Positions 7,879 to 16,621 are shown, counted from the stretch's first letter. The stretch is DNA of 64,000 nt from Arthrobacter sp. NicSoilB8 (GCF_019977355.1 NZ_AP024655.1:1488001-1552000), one strand, 5' to 3'. Numbers and translations: made by a program. Notes: generated by a model from the letters alone, not told the origin.

Positions 7879-9851
7879 TGGCTGGCCTGATCAAACGTGA
7901 AGACATCGATGAAGTACGCCAGCGCACGGACATCAAGGAAGTCGTCGACGGCTACGTGACGCTCAAGGGAGCCGGGCTGGGGTCCTACAAGGGCCTGTGC
8001 CCCTTCCACGACGAGCGCTCACCGTCCTTTACCGTGCGGCCCCAGGTGGGCCGGTACCACTGCTTCGGCTGTGGCGAGGACGGCGACGTCATTTCCTTCG
8101 TCCAGAAGCTGGACCACATCTCCTTCCACGAGGCCGTCGAAAAGCTGGCCCACCGGATCGGCTTCGAGCTCCACTACGAGGACGGCGGCTCCGGACCCAA
8201 CCGGGAAGACATCGGCCGCCGCCAGCGGCTGCTGGACGCGCACAAAGTGGCCGACGAGTTCTTCCGCGCCCAGCTGCTGACTCCCGGCGCCGCGGAGGGC
8301 CGCAACTTCCTCTACGGACGCGGCTTCGACCGTGAGGCGGCGGAGCAGTTCGGCGTGGGCTATGCCCCGCAGGGCTGGGACTCGCTGCTCAAGCACCTCC
8401 GCGGACGCGGCTACACCGATGCCGAGCTGAAGCTGACCGGCATGTTCTCTGAAGGCGGGCGGGGGATCTACGACCGCTTCCGCGGCCGGCTGATCTGGCC
8501 CATCCGGGACATCGCGGGCGAGACCATCGGCTTCGGCGCTCGCAAGCTGTATGAGGATGACCAAGGCCCGAAATACCTGAACACTCCCGAAACCGCGCTG
8601 TACAAGAAGTCCCAGGTCCTCTACGGGATTGATCTCGCCAAGCGCAACATCGCCAAGGACCGACAACTTGTGGTGGTGGAAGGCTATACGGACGTCATGG
8701 CCTGCCACCTGGCCGGCATACCCACCGCGGTAGCCACGTGCGGCACCGCCTTCGGCACCGAGCACATCAAGATCGCGCGCCGGCTGCTCTCCGACGACGG
8801 CAGCGGGGGAGAGGTCATCTTCACCTTCGACGGCGACGCCGCCGGCCAGAAAGCGGCACTGCGCGCCTTCGAGGAAGACCAGCGCTTCGTCGCGCAAACC
8901 TTCGTGGCCGTGGAACCCAGCGGCGCGGACCCCTGCGAACTCCGCCAGTCCAAGGGCGATTCCGCGGTCCGGGACTTGATCGGGACCCGCCGCCCGCTGT
9001 TCGAGTTCGCCATCCGCGCCACCCTCAAACGCCACAACCTGGACACCGTCGAGGGCCGGATCGCGGCCCTGCGCGAATCCGCGCCCGTGGTGGCACAGAT
9101 CCGCGACGCCGGCATCCGCCCGGCCTACGCCCGCGAACTGGCCGGCTGGCTGGGCATGCCGGTCGAGGAAGTCAACCGGGCTGTCGGAGTGGCCGCCAAG
9201 CGCGCGGCACAGCCTGCATCGGCCGCTTCTGGCGGCAACACGGGCCACGGCCAAGGGACGCGGCAGGGGAGCAGCCAAGGGACCGGGCAGGGCTATGCCG
9301 GTTCCGGCCGCGGCATTCCGGGCCCCGGCCCGGGCGTTGCCCCCTTGCCGGCGTCGGCCGTTCTGCCGTCCTTCAACCGGCCTGATCCGCGGGACCCCGT
9401 CGCAGCGATGGAGCGCCAGGCGCTCGAGGTCGCCCTGCAGGAACCCGGCATACTCGAGGGCGAGACGTGGGAGCGTTTCTCGGAGGCGCGCTTCTCCACG
9501 CCCGCCTACCTCGCCATCCACGAGGCCATCCGGGCCACCGGACTCGCGTTCGCCGGGGATCCGGTGCGCTGGGTGGAGCAGCTCCTGCAGGAGGTCCCTG
9601 AGCCGCTGCGTCCGCTCGTGTCGGAACTCGCCGTGGTGCCCCTGCCCGCCAGCACGCCCGAAGGTGTCCTGCGCTACTGTCGGGACATTCTGGCCCGCCT
9701 GTTCGAACTCCAGATCACCCGGGTGAAGGCCGAGAAGATGGGCCAGCTCCAGCGTCTGGACGCCTCGGCCGATCCCGAGGATTTCCAGCGGCTGAATCGC
9801 GAACTCATGCAGTTGGAGATGCAGCGGAGGTCACTGCGCTCGGACGCCTGA
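7878..9851 (+). CDS. dnaG: DNA primase
   Basis: 657 residues; makes RNA primers at the replication fork. The N-terminal CHC2 zinc ribbon has Cys41, His44, Cys62 and Cys65 (LCPFHDE ... YHCFGCGED). The catalytic core and TOPRIM domain follow, with LVVVEGYTDVMACHLAG (Glu and Asp metal ligands) and FTFDGDAAGQKAA. A Gly/Gln-rich linker of about 60 residues (about residues 445-505) leads to the C-terminal helicase-binding region. GTG 7878 is set by the leaderless promoter. The full family length and all core motifs are intact. Confidence 0.96.
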   Translation: MAGLIKREDIDEVRQRTDIKEVVDGYVTLKGAGLGSYKGLCPFHDERSPSFTVRPQVGRYHCFGCGEDGDVISFVQKLDHISFHEAVEKLAHRIGFELHYEDGGSGPNREDIGRRQRLLDAHKVADEFFRAQLLTPGAAEGRNFLYGRGFDREAAEQFGVGYAPQGWDSLLKHLRGRGYTDAELKLTGMFSEGGRGIYDRFRGRLIWPIRDIAGETIGFGARKLYEDDQGPKYLNTPETALYKKSQVLYGIDLAKRNIAKDRQLVVVEGYTDVMACHLAGIPTAVATCGTAFGTEHIKIARRLLSDDGSGGEVIFTFDGDAAGQKAALRAFEEDQRFVAQTFVAVEPSGADPCELRQSKGDSAVRDLIGTRRPLFEFAIRATLKRHNLDTVEGRIAALRESAPVVAQIRDAGIRPAYARELAGWLGMPVEEVNRAVGVAAKRAAQPASAASGGNTGHGQGTRQGSSQGTGQGYAGSGRGIPGPGPGVAPLPASAVLPSFNRPDPRDPVAAMERQALEVALQEPGILEGETWERFSEARFSTPAYLAIHEAIRATGLAFAGDPVRWVEQLLQEVPEPLRPLVSELAVVPLPASTPEGVLRYCRDILARLFELQITRVKAEKMGQLQRLDASADPEDFQRLNRELMQLEMQRRSLRSDA

Positions 9852-9884
9852 GCCGCCGATTTCGTTTCCCGGGCCGGTGTTTGC

Positions 9885-9890
9885 TAGGCT
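9885..9890 (+). promoter_or_regulatory. Extended -10 promoter of first tRNA-Asn
   Basis: TGC-TAGGCT (hexamer 9885-9890) is an extended -10 element 14 nt upstream of the mature tRNA 5' end. The second tRNA-Asn has TGC-TAATGT at the identical distance. Confidence 0.55.
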
Positions 9891-9904
9891 TATACCCGCT
9901 TCAT

Positions 9905-9977
9905 TCCTCCTTAGCTCAATTGGCAGAGCATTCGACTGTTAATCGAAGGGTTGCTGGTTCAAGTCCAGCAGGAGGAG
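9905..9977 (+). tRNA. tRNA-Asn(GUU), copy 1
   Basis: A 73-nt cloverleaf. The acceptor stem pairs TCCTCCT (9905-9911) with AGGAGGA (9970-9976), the discriminator is G, and the T-arm has GGTTCAAGTCC. Anticodon GTT is at 9938-9940. CCA is not encoded. It is identical over all 73 nt to the copy at 10114-10186. Confidence 0.95.
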
Positions 9978-9983
9978 CGCACA

Positions 9984-10019
9984 GTCCCCGTTCCGGGTTT
10001 CCGGAACGGGGACTTTTTT
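9984..10019 (+). terminator. Rho-independent terminator after tRNA-Asn copy 1
   Basis: A perfect 13-bp stem GTCCCCGTTCCGG / CCGGAACGGGGAC with loop GTTT, followed by six T residues (10014-10019). Confidence 0.9.
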
Positions 10020-10093
10020 ATACCCGGAGGGGGTATTTTGGGCCGCGCCGGCGCTGGTTCCGCGACCGATTTCCCTACCGGCAAATCCTTTGC

Positions 10094-10099
10094 TAATGT
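10094..10099 (+). promoter_or_regulatory. Extended -10 promoter of second tRNA-Asn
   Basis: TGC-TAATGT with its hexamer at 10094-10099, 14 nt upstream of the tRNA 5' end, the same geometry as for copy 1. Confidence 0.5.
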
Positions 10100-10113
10100 C
10101 ATACCTGCTTCAT

Positions 10114-10186
10114 TCCTCCTTAGCTCAATTGGCAGAGCATTCGACTGTTAATCGAAGGGTTGCTGGTTCAAGTCCAGCAGGAGGAG
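10114..10186 (+). tRNA. tRNA-Asn(GUU), copy 2
   Basis: Identical to copy 1. Acceptor stem 10114-10120 / 10179-10185, anticodon GTT at 10147-10149, discriminator G at 10186, no encoded CCA. It has its own promoter and terminator. Confidence 0.95.
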
Positions 10187-10192
10187 CGGACA

Positions 10193-10231
10193 GGTCCCGC
10201 GGCCGGTGAAAACCAGCCGCGGGACCTTTTT
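10193..10231 (+). terminator. Rho-independent terminator after tRNA-Asn copy 2
   Basis: The stem GGTCCCGCGGC (10193-10203) pairs with GCCGCGGGACC (10216-10226), with a small inner GGT-GAAA-ACC hairpin, then a T tract from 10227. The stem is unrelated in sequence to the terminator of copy 1. Confidence 0.88.
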
Positions 10232-10283
10232 CTTGTCCCGATCAAGGCCCGTTCAGGAGCCGGGGCCCTTCATTGGCCGGGCC

Positions 10284-10691
10284 TCAGACGAAATACATTT
10301 CCACCTGCAGGAAGCGTTGGGCCTCGGCCACCGCGGCCTCGAACGCCTCCCGCTCAGTCGGGGACTTTCGCGGCTCGCGCGGGTGCCATTCGTGCGGCGC
10401 CGAATGCACCTGCGTGAAGCCGGCGCCCGGGGGAGCGTAAAAGATGCCGAACCGCTGGACCGGCCACTCCGGGGAGGTCTCCGGGGCCACCAGGAGGGCG
10501 GAGTCATACGCGGGGTTGTACCACTGGGCAATCGGGCGGCGGCGGTCCTCGGTAAACAGGCCGGCGGCATACATGGCGGCCGACTGCTGGCTGGTCTGAC
10601 TGCACAGACGATCCCACCACAGGGGCAGGATTCCGTCGTCGCACCGCTGCCACGTGGCCGGGAGAGGCTGGGGTTCCTGCCAATCGGGCAT
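10284..10691 (-). CDS. Conserved hypothetical protein
   Basis: 135 residues, rich in Trp, Pro and acidic residues, with no membrane segment or signal peptide. I recognise no domain. The C-terminal EREAFEAAVAEAQRFLQVEM looks helical. The ATG at 10691 is supported by a TAAAGT -10 hexamer (10698-10703 on the minus strand) ending 6 nt upstream, consistent with a leaderless mRNA. It stands alone between the tRNA-Asn pair and a repeat-rich intergenic region. Real coding is likely from the promoter placement and amino-acid composition, but the function is unknown. Confidence 0.65.
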   Translation of the reverse strand: MPDWQEPQPLPATWQRCDDGILPLWWDRLCSQTSQQSAAMYAAGLFTEDRRRPIAQWYNPAYDSALLVAPETSPEWPVQRFGIFYAPPGAGFTQVHSAPHEWHPREPRKSPTEREAFEAAVAEAQRFLQVEMYFV

Positions 10692-10809
10692 AAAACAACT
10701 TTATCGCCCGCCGCGGACGTCGAACAGGGTGCGCCGGGGCCGGGCACCCCGCGCCCCGGGCCCCGACCCGCGCGCCTCCCGCCCCGAGCCTGGGCTCGTG
10801 CCCGCACCC

Positions 10810-10883
10810 TGTGCCTGTGCCTGTGCCTGTGCCCGCAGTGCGCCGTGTCTGTGCCTGTGTCTGTGCCCGCAGTGCGCCGTGTC
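10810..10883. repeat. TGTGCC tandem repeats plus a duplicated 23-bp unit
   Basis: Between the hypothetical gene and the MFS exporter (10692-11118, no convincing gene). Four tandem TGTGCC-type hexamers (10810-10833) run into a 23-bp unit at 10827-10849 that is repeated exactly at 10861-10883. Confidence 0.8.
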
Positions 10884-10921
10884 CTCGCCCGGGGCTGCGC
10901 AGGCACGCTTTCCGCGCCAGC

Positions 10922-11099
10922 CGGGACATGCCCAGTGCTGCCCTTGGCGCATGGACATAATGCCACTATGCCCAGTCCCCGGCGCGAAGACTGGACATGT
11001 CCCTCAGGGGTGGGCGCGAAGAATGAGCATGTCCCTGGGATGGTCCGCTGGCATTGCTTGACATGCCCCGTCCTCGCCGCGAGCGATGAGCATGTCCCC
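10922..11099. repeat. Cluster of five RCATGYCCC motifs
   Basis: Five copies of a GRCATGYCC-like motif occur in 180 bp (near 10924, 10993, 11026, 11060 and 11087). Three sit in a larger repeat where a GCGCGAAGA- or GCGAGCGA-like segment precedes a half-palindromic GACATGTCC/GAGCATGTCC. No open frame explains them. Confidence 0.6.
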
Positions 11100-11118
11100 C
11101 CGGGGCGGGATGCGGGCC

Positions 11119-12342
11119 CTACTGGATCGGGGGCACCGTGCTCGGCCGAACGACCAGCCACAGCGCAGCCGCCGCGAGCAGGATGCAGACGGCCTGGACG
11201 GCGCCCATGGGTGTTGCGGACTCGACGCCGAGCCAGCCGACCACCGGGGAGACCAGGCCCGCCATCAGGAAGGTGGCCGCACCGAGCAAGGATGCCGCGG
11301 TACCGGCCTGGGCACCGTGTTTGGCCAGGGCCAGCACCTGCACGGTGGGGAACGTGAAGCCGGCGCCGAGGATGTAGAACCACAGGGGCACCAAGACGCC
11401 CCACAGGCCGAAGCCCAGCTGGTCGAAGATGACAATCAGCACGGCCATGAGGAACATCCAGGCCGTGGAACAGGCCAGGATCCATTGCGGCGGGACGCGC
11501 CTGACGATCCTTGCACTGGTCTGGACACCGGCCACGATGCCGAGGGAGTTGATGCCGAAGAGCAAGCCGTACTGCTGGGGCGAGAAGCCGTAGACGTTTT
11601 GAAACAGGAACGGCGACGCGGAGAGATAAGTGAACAGGCCTGCGAAGTTCATGCCGCCCACCAGCAGCAGACCCACGAAGATCCGGTCGGAGAACAGCAC
11701 CTTGTAGCGCTGGCTCGCGGTCAGCCCGGTTTTTCCGCGCAGCTCCGGTGGCAGGGTCTCGCGGATCACGAACAGGGCCGCGATGATGACGCATGTCCCG
11801 TAGGCCGCCAGGAACAAGAAGATGCCGGGCCAGGGCATCAGTAACAGCAGCTGGGAGCCGATGACCGGGGCCAGGATCGGAGCCAGGCCGTTGACCAGGG
11901 CCATCCGCGAGAACATCCGCACCATCGCATAGCCGCTGAACAGGTCGCGGACCATGGCCATGGCCACCACGCCGCCTCCCGCGGCCCCGACGCCCATGAG
12001 GACCCGGAAGAAACCCAGGGTGGCGATGTCTGTGGACTGGGCGGCGCCCAGGGACGCCGTGATGTGGACCGCCGTCGCCAGGATCAGGGGCAGCCGCCGG
12101 CCGAACTTGTCGCTCAGCGGCCCCACCACGAGCTGTCCCAGCGCGAACCCAATCGTGGTCCCGGTCAGCGTCAGCTGCACCGCCGCCGCGGAAACGCCGA
12201 GGTTCTCTTCCAGGGCCGGGAACGCGGGCAGGTACAGGTCAACCGTGAACGGCCCAAGGGCAGTCAAAGCGCCGAGCGTCAGAATATAGAGAAACTTGCG
12301 ACGGCGGCTCAGGGAATCACCGGGATTGGGGGGTGTGCTCAC
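11119..12342 (-). CDS. Bcr/CflA family MFS drug-resistance transporter
   Basis: 407 residues from GTG 12342, with 12 predicted membrane helices. The MFS loop 2-3 motif is GPLSDKFGRR, and helix 1 has LGALTALGPFTVDLYLPAFP, the Asp-containing segment typical of DHA1 Bcr/CflA exporters. It should export drugs or small metabolites by proton antiport across the inner membrane. The frame is open further upstream to 12510, but that Arg-rich extension lacks membrane character. A TAGGAT -10 (12351-12356, minus strand) lies 8 nt before the GTG, so the mRNA may be leaderless. Confidence 0.88.
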   Translation of the reverse strand: MSTPPNPGDSLSRRRKFLYILTLGALTALGPFTVDLYLPAFPALEENLGVSAAAVQLTLTGTTIGFALGQLVVGPLSDKFGRRLPLILATAVHITASLGAAQSTDIATLGFFRVLMGVGAAGGGVVAMAMVRDLFSGYAMVRMFSRMALVNGLAPILAPVIGSQLLLLMPWPGIFLFLAAYGTCVIIAALFVIRETLPPELRGKTGLTASQRYKVLFSDRIFVGLLLVGGMNFAGLFTYLSASPFLFQNVYGFSPQQYGLLFGINSLGIVAGVQTSARIVRRVPPQWILACSTAWMFLMAVLIVIFDQLGFGLWGVLVPLWFYILGAGFTFPTVQVLALAKHGAQAGTAASLLGAATFLMAGLVSPVVGWLGVESATPMGAVQAVCILLAAAALWLVVRPSTVPPIQ

Positions 12343-12526
12343 AGAGGTCCATCCTAGGGCCCGCAGGGGCGGCCGGCGGGTGGTTGCGCGGGCGCGCCAC
12401 GGCTTGCCCGAAAAGGGCTCCCAAGAGCCGAAATGATAGTTTTGACACCGGGGTCTGTGCGAAGCTGTCCAGACCCGGCAAGCCCGCGGGAGCGGAACGA
12501 CGGATGGCACCAGTTAGGCGGGACCG

Positions 12527-13405
12527 ATGAGCGGACGTCACAGCGGCGGGACAGGCGGTGGGCTGCGGATTTCCGCGCTGCCGAAAACCCTGAAGATGAT
12601 CTCCAGGCTGGCGCCCCGGCAGCTCAATGACGAGATCGCCCTGGCCAAGGTCGAAATCAAGCGCAAGGGCGTCCAGGTCGGCATTGCCGGAGCCTTCTTC
12701 GCCGTCGCGCTTGTGTTCGTGGCACTGCTGGTGATCGGACTCGTCGTTGCCGCAATCATGGGACTGGCCACGATCATGCCGGCGTGGCTCGCGGCCCTGC
12801 TGGTCAGCGCCGTCTTCCTGATCATCGCCGCGATCGGTGCGCTCATAGGACTGAACAAGTTCAAGGCAGCCCTGCCGCTGCTCCCGGAGGACACGGTCCG
12901 CGGCCTCAAGCACGATCTTGGTATCGCCAAGGAAGGCTCTGCATTCGACGCAGCGGTCCTGGACCCGAACTCCGAACAGTACAAAGCCGCCAAGGCCGCC
13001 AAGGAGGCCGCCGCCGCCAAAGCGAAGGCAGAGAAGGAAGCCAAGGCTGCCGCCAAGCCCGACCTCGGACCCGCCCCCACTGAGGCAGAACTCCGACGTC
13101 GGCTGGATCAGCGCCGCACGCATCTCACCGGTGTGCGGGACGATCTCGGCCGGGAACTCGACGTCAAGACCCAGGCCCAGGCCCTCCTGGCCGCCACCCA
13201 TGCGCGGCTGCAGGACGGCAAGGAACAGCTCAGCGACAAAATCGCAGGCTTCCGCGCCTCAGCCCAGGCCTCGGCGGGGAAGCCGCCCGCCTCCGCAGAG
13301 GGGAGCCTGGCCGGCCAGCTCAGGCAGCGCTGGAAGCCCCTTGCGCTCCTGGCCGCGTCGGGCGCCGCCCTGGTCGTCCTGGTGCGCAAGCTGATCAAGG
13401 GCTAG
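12527..13405 (+). CDS. Holin-X / DUF1469-type membrane protein with DUF3618-like tail
   Basis: 292 residues. Two adjacent membrane helices (about residues 50-75 and 83-108) follow an amphipathic start with a LNDEIALAKVEIKRKG segment typical of actinobacterial phage-holin superfamily (DUF1469/Holin-X) proteins. An Ala/Lys-rich coiled region (about 145-185) follows, then a DUF3618-like segment starting LRRRLDQRRTHLTGVRDDL and a final membrane helix at the C-terminus. Despite the family name it is a chromosomal housekeeping-type protein, not evidence of a phage. Its role is unknown. It is followed by a phosphatidyltransferase 55 bp downstream. Confidence 0.7.
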   Translation: MSGRHSGGTGGGLRISALPKTLKMISRLAPRQLNDEIALAKVEIKRKGVQVGIAGAFFAVALVFVALLVIGLVVAAIMGLATIMPAWLAALLVSAVFLIIAAIGALIGLNKFKAALPLLPEDTVRGLKHDLGIAKEGSAFDAAVLDPNSEQYKAAKAAKEAAAAKAKAEKEAKAAAKPDLGPAPTEAELRRRLDQRRTHLTGVRDDLGRELDVKTQAQALLAATHARLQDGKEQLSDKIAGFRASAQASAGKPPASAEGSLAGQLRQRWKPLALLAASGAALVVLVRKLIKG

Positions 13406-13460
13406 GCAGATCCCTGCACCCAAACGCCAAACCGTTGCCGTCCACGGAAAGGGGGAATCG

Positions 13461-14084
13461 ATGAAATTCATCGGCGCTGGCGCCCGGCCCGGGCAGCCCC
13501 TCGTCCACCGCGACGCTGTCTTCACGATTCCCAATGTCCTGACCGTGGTGCGCTTCCTTGGTGTCCCGCTGTTCATCTGGCTCGTCCTCTCCGAGCACGA
13601 GTACGGTTACGGTGCCCTCGTGCTCGCCGTCATGGCCAGCACCGACTGGGTGGACGGCTACATCGCCCGCCGCTTCAACCAGATGTCCAACCTCGGCCGC
13701 GTCATGGACCCCATCGCCGACAGGCTCTCCCTGATCGCGGTCGCCGTGACCCTCGTGATCGCCGGGGTCGTCGAGTGGTGGTATCTCGCGGCGCTGCTGG
13801 TCCCGGACGCGGTCCTGCTGGGCCTGTCACTGTTCTATTTCCACGGCCACCCGGACCTGCCGGTGAGCCGCATCGGCAAGATCCGGACGGGCCTGCTGCT
13901 GGTGGGCACTCCGTTGCTGGTGCTGTCCAAGCTCCCGGTGCCCGCCGCGGACGTCTACGCCACGGTCGCGTGGATCTTCCTGGGCCTGGGCCTCGTGGGG
14001 CATTGGATCGCGGCCTACAACTACGTTTGGGCCATCATCGGCAAGGGCAGGGAACTCCGGGCTCACGACGGCGGCTCCCACTGA
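13461..14084 (+). CDS. CDP-alcohol phosphatidyltransferase (PgsA-like)
   Basis: 207 residues. The complete family signature D-X2-DG-X2-AR-X8-G-X3-D-X3-D is seen from DWVDGYIARR to GRVMDPIAD (about residues 54-79), the Mg2+ and CDP-diacylglycerol site. About five membrane helices follow. The enzyme exchanges CMP for an alcohol to make a phospholipid; glycerol-3-phosphate (PgsA) is likely but not proven. Its stop overlaps the next gene's ATG by one base, so they are translationally coupled. A GGGGG ribosome site precedes the ATG. Confidence 0.88.
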   Translation: MKFIGAGARPGQPLVHRDAVFTIPNVLTVVRFLGVPLFIWLVLSEHEYGYGALVLAVMASTDWVDGYIARRFNQMSNLGRVMDPIADRLSLIAVAVTLVIAGVVEWWYLAALLVPDAVLLGLSLFYFHGHPDLPVSRIGKIRTGLLLVGTPLLVLSKLPVPAADVYATVAWIFLGLGLVGHWIAAYNYVWAIIGKGRELRAHDGGSH

Positions 14085-14986
14085 TGGTCTGGCTTGCGGT
14101 TTTGCTTGCGGTACTTGGCGCCTTCTGCCTGGCGTTTGGGGCACAGCGCCAGGGCAGTGCGGTCAAGGCCGACACCGGCGGGCTGGCGCTGAGCACCCAC
14201 GGCCTGCTGCGGCTCGTGCGCAATCCGCGCTGGGTTTGCGGGTTCCTGCTGCTGTGCGTCGGGATGGGGATGAACGCGATCGCCCTCGTCATGGCACCCT
14301 TGACGGTGGTGCAGCCGATCGGCGCGATCGCCCTGGTCATCACCACCGTGGTCAACACTAAGGACCAAGGTCTGAGCATGAACCGGGCCACAATCGTGGC
14401 CATCTCGCTCTGCGTGACCGGCTCAGCGCTGTTCGTGCTGCTGGCCGTCACCGCGACGCAGGAGAATCACAACGTCAGCAGCGAGGACGAGCTGACAATC
14501 GTGCTGCTCCTGGCCGTGGCGGTCGCGGCGTTTGGCACGCTCGCCGTCCTGTTCAGGCACCGCATGAGCGCCTTCGTCTACATCCTCGGCGCCGGAGTCC
14601 TGTTCGGCTTCGTGGCTGTCCTGACCCGCATCATCGGCAGGCACCTGCTCGACCCCAACGGACAGTTCCTGCTGAACGTGCCGTGGTACAGCGTTGTGGC
14701 GATTATTGCTGCCGGCGCTCTGGGATCGTGGTTTGTCCAAAGCGCGTACTCGAGCGGACCGCCGGACCTCGTGATCGCAGGATTGACCGTGATCGACCCC
14801 ATTGTGGGCATCGCGATCGGCATCGTCATTCTTGGAGAACTGCGTCCGGATGTCCAAGCCGTCACGGCCATTGCCATGGGGACGGCCGCATTGCTTGCTA
14901 TCGTGGGAGTTATAGCCCTCTCCAGGCACCACCCGGAGGTCACCAAGCGCAAGAAGGACGCGCGGAAGGCCGCGGGCAGGTCCTAG
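14084..14986 (+). CDS. DMT-superfamily (NIPA/EamA-like) membrane protein
   Basis: 300 residues with nine or ten hydrophobic helices and a short basic tail (TKRKKDARKAAGRS). The pattern AVLLAVLGAFCLAFGAQRQG, with MAPLTVVQPIGAIALVITT in one half and PPDLVIAGLTVIDPIVGIAIG in the other, fits DMT transporters of the NIPA-like (putative Mg2+ transporter) group. The start ATG overlaps the phosphatidyltransferase stop (TGATG). The substrate is unknown. Confidence 0.75.
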   Translation: MVWLAVLLAVLGAFCLAFGAQRQGSAVKADTGGLALSTHGLLRLVRNPRWVCGFLLLCVGMGMNAIALVMAPLTVVQPIGAIALVITTVVNTKDQGLSMNRATIVAISLCVTGSALFVLLAVTATQENHNVSSEDELTIVLLLAVAVAAFGTLAVLFRHRMSAFVYILGAGVLFGFVAVLTRIIGRHLLDPNGQFLLNVPWYSVVAIIAAGALGSWFVQSAYSSGPPDLVIAGLTVIDPIVGIAIGIVILGELRPDVQAVTAIAMGTAALLAIVGVIALSRHHPEVTKRKKDARKAAGRS

Positions 14987-15091
14987 GGCGTCAGTCCAGA
15001 CTTCGGCTGCAGGCCCGGCGCGCCTGCGCCGACCGCCGGCCGGCCGCCATTGATCCAGCTGTCCTCACAGCGACCACCAGGAGCTCTTCAC

Positions 15092-16288
15092 GTGACCAAG
15101 TCCGACAACCAGCCCCCGCTGACCATCCTGATTGCCGCTGACACGTACCCGCCCCACGTCAACGGGGCCGCCCAGTTCGGCTACCGCCTCGCCAAGGGCA
15201 TGACGGCCCGCGGACACAAAGTGCATGTCCTGGCCTGCCGCCCGGGCAAGGGAGCGAGCTACAGCGAGTTCAGCGAGGAGGCCACCGTGCACCGCCTCCG
15301 CTCCCATTCCGTGCCCACGCACGAGTACTTCCGGGTCACCTTCCCGTGGGAGATCAAGAAGGAAATCGGACTGTTGTTCGACCGCATCCAGCCGGACGTA
15401 GTGCACATCCAGAGCCACTACATGATCGGCGAGCACGTCCTGTACGAGGCCGTGAACCGCGGCATCCGGGTGGTGGCGACGAACCACTTCATGCCGGAAA
15501 ACCTGAACCCCTTCCTGCCGTTCCCGCAATGGTTCAAAGACATCATTGGCCGTATCTCCTGGCGGGACATGGGCAAGGTCATGGGCCAAGCCGACGTTGT
15601 GACCACACCCACGCCGCTCGCCGCAAAAGCCATGCACCAGCATGCCTTCCTTCGCAAGGTCCTGCCCCTCTCTAACGGCATCGACGCCGCCGCCTACGAG
15701 CTGGGTCCCGACGAAACTGTGGAACGCCACGCCAGCCCGACCGTACTTTTCGCCGGCCGGCTGGCGGAGGAGAAGCACGTGGACGTGCTGATCGACGCCG
15801 TCGCGAAGACGCCGAAGGACCTGGACATCCACTTGGAAATCGTCGGCGGCGGAGAAGTCCGCCCGGCCCTCGAAGCCCAGGTCGCCCGGCTCGGGCTGAC
15901 CGACAGGGTCAAGTTCCTCGGCCTGGCCAGCGACGCCGACCTCCGCAAGGCCTACATCATGGCCGATGTCTTCTGCATGCCTGGAACGGCTGAACTTCAG
16001 TCCCTCGTCACCCTGGAAGCGATGTCGGCGTCGACGCCGGTCCTGCTGGCCGACGCCATGGCGCTGCCGCACCTCGTGCGCGACGGCGAGAACGGCTACC
16101 TCTTTACCCCCAATGACAGCGATGATCTCGCCGCGAAGCTGACCCGCGTCTTTTCGCTGCCCGCCGACGAGCGCGAGGCGATGGGCAAGACCAGCCGCGA
16201 AATGGTGGAGAGCCACGGCATCGCGCGCACGCTGCAGACATTCGAGGACATCTACCGCGGCGCGAGCTACGACGACTTCGTCCTCTAG
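15092..16288 (+). CDS. Glycosyltransferase family 4 (PimB/MgtA-like)
   Basis: 398 residues from GTG 15092, with an AGGAG ribosome site upstream. The N-terminal Rossmann half begins TILIAADTYPPHVNGAAQFG, as in GT4 mannosyltransferases that act on lipids. The C-terminal half has VLFAGRLAEEKHVDVLIDA and the E-X7-E nucleotide-sugar motif in AELQSLVTLEAMSA (about residues 300-315). A role in glycolipid or lipoglycan synthesis is likely from the neighbouring phosphatidyltransferase, but the donor and acceptor are unknown. Confidence 0.85.
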   Translation: MTKSDNQPPLTILIAADTYPPHVNGAAQFGYRLAKGMTARGHKVHVLACRPGKGASYSEFSEEATVHRLRSHSVPTHEYFRVTFPWEIKKEIGLLFDRIQPDVVHIQSHYMIGEHVLYEAVNRGIRVVATNHFMPENLNPFLPFPQWFKDIIGRISWRDMGKVMGQADVVTTPTPLAAKAMHQHAFLRKVLPLSNGIDAAAYELGPDETVERHASPTVLFAGRLAEEKHVDVLIDAVAKTPKDLDIHLEIVGGGEVRPALEAQVARLGLTDRVKFLGLASDADLRKAYIMADVFCMPGTAELQSLVTLEAMSASTPVLLADAMALPHLVRDGENGYLFTPNDSDDLAAKLTRVFSLPADEREAMGKTSREMVESHGIARTLQTFEDIYRGASYDDFVL

Positions 16289-16465
16289 GCAGGCCGCCTG
16301 GTACCGAGGCGCCCACTGCGCCCCGCACCGGCGCGACCAGTTCAGTTGCGTGCAGGCCGGCCGCCGTCCGGTGGCAGGCTCCACGCGTGATGCGTCTAGT
16401 ATTGCTAGAGTGTTTTTGCCCGGAATTAGTCCGGCCCAATGGGCCGGATCCGGTTCCGGGCGCAG

Positions 16466-16542
16466 GGGGCTATAGCTCAGCTGGTTAGAGCGCGGGACTC
16501 ATAATCCTAAGGTCCTCGGTTCAAGTCCGAGTAGCCCTACCA
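16466..16542 (+). tRNA. tRNA with CAU anticodon (elongator Met or Ile2)
   Basis: 77 nt including encoded CCA. The acceptor stem GGGGCTA (16466-16472) pairs with TAGCCCT (16532-16538, one G-U), then ACCA. Anticodon CAT is at 16500-16502 in loop CTCATAA. It does not have the initiator features. Whether it is elongator Met or lysidine-modified Ile2 cannot be decided by eye. The lower anticodon stem has a C-A mismatch. Confidence 0.85.
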
Positions 16543-16579
16543 TTCTGCGGATTTCCCTCATTACGGGTTCCGTGTCCAC

Positions 16580-16621
16580 GGGAGCCGTGGCTGACGTCCG
16601 ACGTCGGCCACGGCTCCCTTT
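16580..16621 (+). terminator. Hairpin terminator after the CAU tRNA
   Basis: GGGAGCCGTGGC (16580-16591) pairs perfectly with GCCACGGCTCCC (16607-16618), with a palindromic loop and only three T residues after it. Confidence 0.6.

Noticed and set aside
8019..9521. 500-codon minus-strand frame opposite dnaG
   Set aside because: dnaG carries all primase motifs; the antisense frame is a GC-skew shadow.
10810..10883. TGTGCC repeats as part of a coding region
   Set aside because: Frames through the repeats are Cys/Leu- or His/Arg-repeat text without a plausible start, and flanking genes explain the surroundings.
12527..13405. Holin-X protein as evidence of a prophage at 12.5 kb
   Set aside because: Holin-superfamily membrane proteins of this type are common chromosomal genes in actinobacteria, and no phage genes surround it.
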